From: Pelagophyceae sp. CCMP2097
Lineage: Eukaryota > Sar > Pelagophyceae
DNA length: 26,790 nt
Direction of reading: 5' to 3'
Assembly (NCBI GenBank): GCA_026770575.1
Contig: MU657258.1
Span: 46,400 to 73,189, forward strand
In this document: positions 25,160 through 26,790 of the stretch, one piece after another
How positions within the stretch are numbered: the first letter of the stretch is position 1
How the letters are laid out: each line of letters opens with the position of its first letter
Notes under the pieces: model-generated
Seen by the model: only the letters and a program-made list of their open reading frames with translations
What the model was told of the DNA's origin: nothing
The model's database searches: none
Position numbers and translations under genes: made by a program

Positions 25160-25290
25160 ACTCCTGGAGCAGCGACCGGTTTGGGTTTGCCCTTCAACAC
25201 GCGGGTCGGGTTTGCCGGGTTGCGCGTTTTGGCCGACGCGTTTACCGGGTCTAGCCGTGGCCCAAACCCGTGGTCTCCGTTCGCCCTCTC
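25160..25290 (-). repeat. Dispersed CGGGTTTG element, copy E
   Basis: Minus-strand reading: GGGCCACGGCTAGACCCGGT, CCAAAACGCGCAACCCGGC, AAACCCGACCCGCG, TTGAAGGGCAAACCC, ending CGGTCGCTGCTCC. Closest to copies C and D. Confidence 0.8.
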
Positions 25291-25860
25291 CTGCTGGCCA
25301 ACTCATCCTTGATTGCTATCAACTCTCCTCTCAGTCACTTTTACGACGGGACAAGTGTTTCGATGAGCGGGCGAGAGTGGACGCAAGTGTTCGAGCGCCC
25401 AATCGAGTGTTTGAAGCTAGTGTGAGCCGAGTGGAAGTCGGCCGAACGCTCCTCGTGCAAGTGAAATCTCACACTTGTTGCCACGCACCCTGGACCGAGG
25501 GTCTACACTTCGTCGTCGATGATGATGGCACAACCCGGACCGCCACGGTCAGGACGGACACGTCGGCGTACTGCGCGGCATCCACGGGGAGAGGCGCCAG
25601 GCCTCGTGGTGGCCGTCACTGAGTACGACACGAAAGACGGGTGCTTACGCCATCGACATTCAGTGTCACACCCTCGAGTATAAACTTCCGGAGTCGGCAG
25701 CGTGCTACAGTGGCCCATCCCGCGCACACGTCCCGGCGCCGCAGCGCTTCCGTACGTCGGCAAATATGGTCGGCCCAGCGGATCGTCACAGTGACACGAC
25801 TCACTGGAGTGACGGTAATAGCTCTTTGGACGTCAGCCCCACGCCCAGAGGGACGGCCCC
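25291..25860. other. Unassigned region, no firm gene
   Basis: Several frames look protein-like for 20-40 codons (for example plus TRTATVRTDTSAYC and minus LRKFILEGVTLNVDG) but none is sustained, so this may be a decayed gene. No motif is recognised. Confidence 0.3.
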
Positions 25861-26214
25861 GTCGCCCGCGTCGCGGAGAGGGCGGACCCCGGACGGGGCC
25901 ATCGAGAGCAGAGCGGCCACCCTATTTCGACGTCGCACTCAACACGCAGCGGACCCGCGGCGCGCGCAACGGCGCCCCTCTGCGTCCATGGCAAGGCCGC
26001 ACTCATGAAAGATGTTTATGATGAACGGCGCCAGTCACTCGGAGTCACCAGTGGGATCAGTGAGGACATACAGGAGCGAGGTCGCACATAGGCGGCGGCG
26101 TGGCGGCATCCACGGCGAGGGAGAGCCTCTGCCTTCTCGCGGGCTGCTCGATGCGGTGCGTCGCGCACGCCGCCGGGACGCCGGCACCACGAAGCCGCGA
26201 AGATCGTGTGCATG
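25861..26214. repeat. Duplicated 3' flank of the Kelch gene, copy 2
   Basis: Matches 7915-8358 with the same order of blocks, ending at the Kelch stop codon. Gaps and substitutions are scattered, so the duplication is not recent. Confidence 0.7.
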
Positions 26215-26790
26215 TCACTGCAGGTGGCGCGTCGCTCGCGCTTCCCGTTGAGCGACGGCGGCGAGTACTTGCGTCGTCGATGAACTATTCCCATTCCCGA
26301 GCACGAGGATCCGCGGTTCTTCCTCCGCAGCGCCGAGTCGAACGGCTGCGATGCCACTGCTCGCTCTCAGCATGGCCGGCCCGGGCGCGAACTCCATCGT
26401 CGCGAAGTCGAGGAGCTCGGTGGTGGCCAATGCTGTGTTTGCCGAGTCCCGCCCGCCGATGATGAGGACGTGCCGAGCATCGACGGACACGGCCGCGCAC
26501 CAAAAGCGTGCCGAACCCATCGACGGACCGGGTGCGAACGCCATGGTCCGGACGTCGAGGATCTCCGTCGTTTGCAAAGATTGTCCTGGACCTGATTTGC
26601 CACCGGCCACCATGATGCGGTGCTCGTCGAGCGCGACGGCCGCGCAGCCTTTGCGTAGATTAGCCATGGCGGGCCCCGGTGCAAAGGCCATGGTGTCCAG
26701 GCTTAAAATCTCAGTTGTCGATAAGCAAGACGCACCATCGTGGCCGCCAACGACGAGGATCCTGCGAGCGTCGAGTGCGATAGCGGCACA
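26215..26790 (-). CDS. Kelch-repeat protein, paralogue (5' end outside window)
   Basis: The frame is open from the right edge (26790) to the stop at 26215, 191 residues. It covers the equivalent of residues about 119-306 of the paralogue at 8359-9279. Three full blades and the last partial one keep the Gly-Gly pairs and M-A-F-A-P-G-P motif: ILVVGGHDGASCLSTTEI, then IMVAGGKSGPGQSLQTTEIL, then VLIIGGRDSANTALATTELL. The N-terminal half lies beyond the window. Frames starting at internal ATGs (such as 26691) are not the true start. Both paralogues end with ...RATR-Q/H. Function as for the first copy: a beta-propeller binding protein. Confidence 0.9.
   Translation of the reverse strand, partial: CAAIALDARRILVVGGHDGASCLSTTEILSLDTMAFAPGPAMANLRKGCAAVALDEHRIMVAGGKSGPGQSLQTTEILDVRTMAFAPGPSMGSARFWCAAVSVDARHVLIIGGRDSANTALATTELLDFATMEFAPGPAMLRASSGIAAVRLGAAEEEPRILVLGNGNSSSTTQVLAAVAQREARATRHLQ

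Noticed and set aside
23733..25622. 629-codon plus-strand open frame
   Set aside because: It crosses the 90-bp module, two CGGGTTTG elements and unrelated DNA with no domain; GC-rich repeats simply lack stops.

Overview
The window looks like nuclear DNA of a GC-rich, pelagophyte-like stramenopile alga (Aureococcus-type). The basis is spliced genes with 46-60 nt minimal GT-AG introns, a MYND + RING + Sel1 protein of the kind expanded in pelagophytes, a plant/animal-type globin, a duplicated Kelch gene, and an intron bounded by terminal inverted repeats that resembles the introner transposons reported from Aureococcus and Micromonas. The species is an inference. The window holds a 569-base run of N (14425-14993), so it is a draft assembly.

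Layout. 1-1473: a hairpin repeat array, a decayed 5' fragment of the Kelch gene, a triplicated 43-bp repeat and one copy of a dispersed 'CGGGTTTG' element. 1474-3079 (-): a two-exon gene for a Pro/Ala-rich protein with a folded C-terminal domain. 3080-8358: gene-poor DNA with three long near-perfect foldbacks, a SINE/MITE-like element with a tRNA-like segment, and an inverted pair of GGATCC-rich repeats. 8359-9279 (-): Kelch-repeat protein; a second copy (26215-26790, -) runs off the right edge, and the two share their 3' flanks. 10250-10418: WD40 relic. 10661-12927 (-): a complete four-exon globin gene. 13235-14289 (+): MYND/RING/Sel1 gene with a TIR-bounded intron, cut short by a second copy of the SINE/MITE-like element (14291-15422, containing the gap). 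15652 to at least 20731 (+): an Arb2/FAM172-like alpha/beta-hydrolase gene. 20736-24425: more satellite DNA, perhaps a further intron of that gene. 24550-25016 (-): an uncharacterised small gene.

The most notable result is that most of the apparent repeat desert between 10.8 and 20.4 kb is intron. Globin exon 4 and Arb2 exon 4 join in phase across 1,412 nt and 4,002 nt introns built almost wholly from short GC-rich tandem repeats (12-mer and 14-mer). Each intron has its own repeat family, while neighbouring introns in the same genes are only 47-60 nt. The long open reading frames that cross these arrays are by-products of the repeats, not genes. The genes show no evident shared pathway; what links them is one genomic process, repeat expansion and transposon insertion inside introns.
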